The notes under the pieces: model-generated | What the model was told of the DNA's origin: nothing | Seen by the model: the letters and a program-made list of their open reading frames with translations, nothing else | Databases searched by the model: none | Shown: in pieces, positions 5,614 to 6,439 of the stretch | Layout: each line of letters begins with the position of its first letter | How positions within the stretch are numbered: the stretch's first letter is position 1 | Origin: Clostridia bacterium | GTDB taxonomy: Bacteria; Bacillota; Clostridia; Oscillospirales; CAG-272 | Direction: 5' to 3' | DNA length: 6,439 nt | Assembly: GCA_017382555.1 (NCBI GenBank) | Contig: JAFOAB010000013.1 | Coordinates: 1 to 6,439, forward strand | Position numbers and translations under genes: made by a program

Positions 5614-6439
5614 CGCAAATTACAGCAAAAGAGAAAAACGAAATAAGCTGATAGTGCGAATACTTTGCTTTGCCCTTGCACTTCTTATGGTGCTTAGCTC
5701 TGTTTACTACATTTTTGCATTTTTGGCTTTAAAGGTAAACGCGGTAAGCGGTGGAACCGAGGTTAACCCCTTGGCAACCATCGGTATTACGTATGGGGAA
5801 GATGCAGAGGCTGGCTGGGAGGCTACCTCTACCAACGGCTTTATTGTGGGTCGCGCAGTTATTTCCGATACCGGCAGAGGATTTGAGGAGGTTTGGGAAA
5901 TTCCAAACCATTCCGTAACCGTCGCTATCGACTATAACCTTTCCAGATACGGCGGCACCTATCATAAGGCATTTGAGGGTAATTACTCCATTGGTATGTA
6001 CCACATAGAAGCAGGCGGAAGAATTTCCACCCGTCAACAGGCCGAGAAGATCATCAATAATATCAAAAACCTCATTGGAGGAATGTATGCCGTTTTCCCC
6101 GGATATATTAACGGCACTTACAGAGTGTATATTGGTGATTTTTCTACCAAGGAAAAGGCGGAGAATGCCCTAAAAGCAATGCCGGGGCTCTCATCCTCCT
6201 ATGACACAAGAATTATAGGAACGGGTGACACTACCGTTTCGGTTATCGACCATTCCACAAACACAGTTCTTTTTGAATATGATTACGGAACCGATTCTTA
6301 CCTTGGTCTTGAGCCAATTCAGGTCGGTTACGAGACCGCTTATACAAGATCGTCCCTTAATTATCTTTATCCCGGTGTTATGGTCTTCAGAAGAGCTATT
6401 ACGGGATACAGCGACGTTATAGAGGCTATCAATCTCGTC
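5597..6439 (+). CDS. Membrane-anchored protein with SPOR-like segment and start of a SpoIID/LytB-type domain (3' truncated by window)
   Basis: An uninterrupted frame of 281 codons runs from ATG 5597 to the window edge with no stop, so the gene continues downstream. A basic N-terminus (KREKRNK, 11-17) precedes a long hydrophobic stretch (18-45), either a signal anchor or a signal peptide with a possible cut after VNA (47-49). The rest is therefore extracytoplasmic. Residues about 130-198 resemble a SPOR-type peptidoglycan-binding fold: a strand, helix TRQQAEKIINNIKNL (145-159), YRVYIGDFSTKEKAENAL (175-192). The last part, YLYPGVMVFRR (256-266) then VIEAINLV (274-281), matches the strand pattern that opens SpoIID/LytB domains, normally followed by an LEDYxxGVxPxE motif that would lie just outside. 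SpoIID proteins are peptidoglycan lytic transglycosylases or amidase activators, used in engulfment in spore formers. The SpoIID call is an inference, because the catalytic core is not in view; the reading frame itself is secure. Confidence 0.82.
   Translation, partial: MKLSTNANYSKREKRNKLIVRILCFALALLMVLSSVYYIFAFLALKVNAVSGGTEVNPLATIGITYGEDAEAGWEATSTNGFIVGRAVISDTGRGFEEVWEIPNHSVTVAIDYNLSRYGGTYHKAFEGNYSIGMYHIEAGGRISTRQQAEKIINNIKNLIGGMYAVFPGYINGTYRVYIGDFSTKEKAENALKAMPGLSSSYDTRIIGTGDTTVSVIDHSTNTVLFEYDYGTDSYLGLEPIQVGYETAYTRSSLNYLYPGVMVFRRAITGYSDVIEAINLV

Overview
The window is a tightly packed, co-directional block of five plus-strand genes. The first and last are cut by the window edges. Gene gaps are 1 nt, a 4-nt overlap, 24 nt, 12 nt and a 17-nt overlap, so there is almost no intergenic DNA. 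I see no RNA gene, mobile element, CRISPR array or rho-independent terminator, and no obvious promoter. The simplest reading is one polycistronic unit read left to right. Only the standard stops TAA and TGA end the genes, and TGA ends two of them, so the code is the ordinary bacterial one.

The likely host is a low-to-mid-GC Gram-positive, most likely an anaerobic Clostridia member (Oscillospirales-like or a related gut lineage). Reasons: Bacillota-type Shine-Dalgarno sites (AAAGGA, GAGAGG, AAGAGG); a two-domain Sua5/YwlC protein next to prfA; a clostridial-type short topoisomerase IV A-like subunit; and a 3' gene that looks like the start of a SpoIID/LytB-type protein, a family typical of spore formers. 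This is inference from protein style and gene order; no 16S or other marker is present.

Layout: 1-570 holds the C-terminal part of an M18-type zinc aminopeptidase. 572-1645 is prfA (release factor 1). 1642-2673 is the two-domain Sua5 threonylcarbamoyl-AMP synthase (tRNA t6A synthesis), starting at a TTG that overlaps the prfA stop. 2698-4938 is a GyrA/ParC-family type II topoisomerase A subunit that looks ParC-like. 4951-5613 is a small secreted protein with a coiled coil and a beta-rich C-terminal domain. 5597-6439 is a membrane-anchored protein, open to the window end, with a SPOR-like segment followed by what looks like the beginning of a SpoIID domain.

Functionally the block joins translation fidelity and termination (RF1, t6A tRNA modification), DNA topology (ParC-like) and an envelope module (secreted coiled-coil protein plus SpoIID-like protein). 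The first part is housekeeping. The last two genes, overlapping and both exported or membrane-anchored, are the least understood and the best candidates for an undescribed functional pair. No convincing novel defence, mobile or RNA system is visible.
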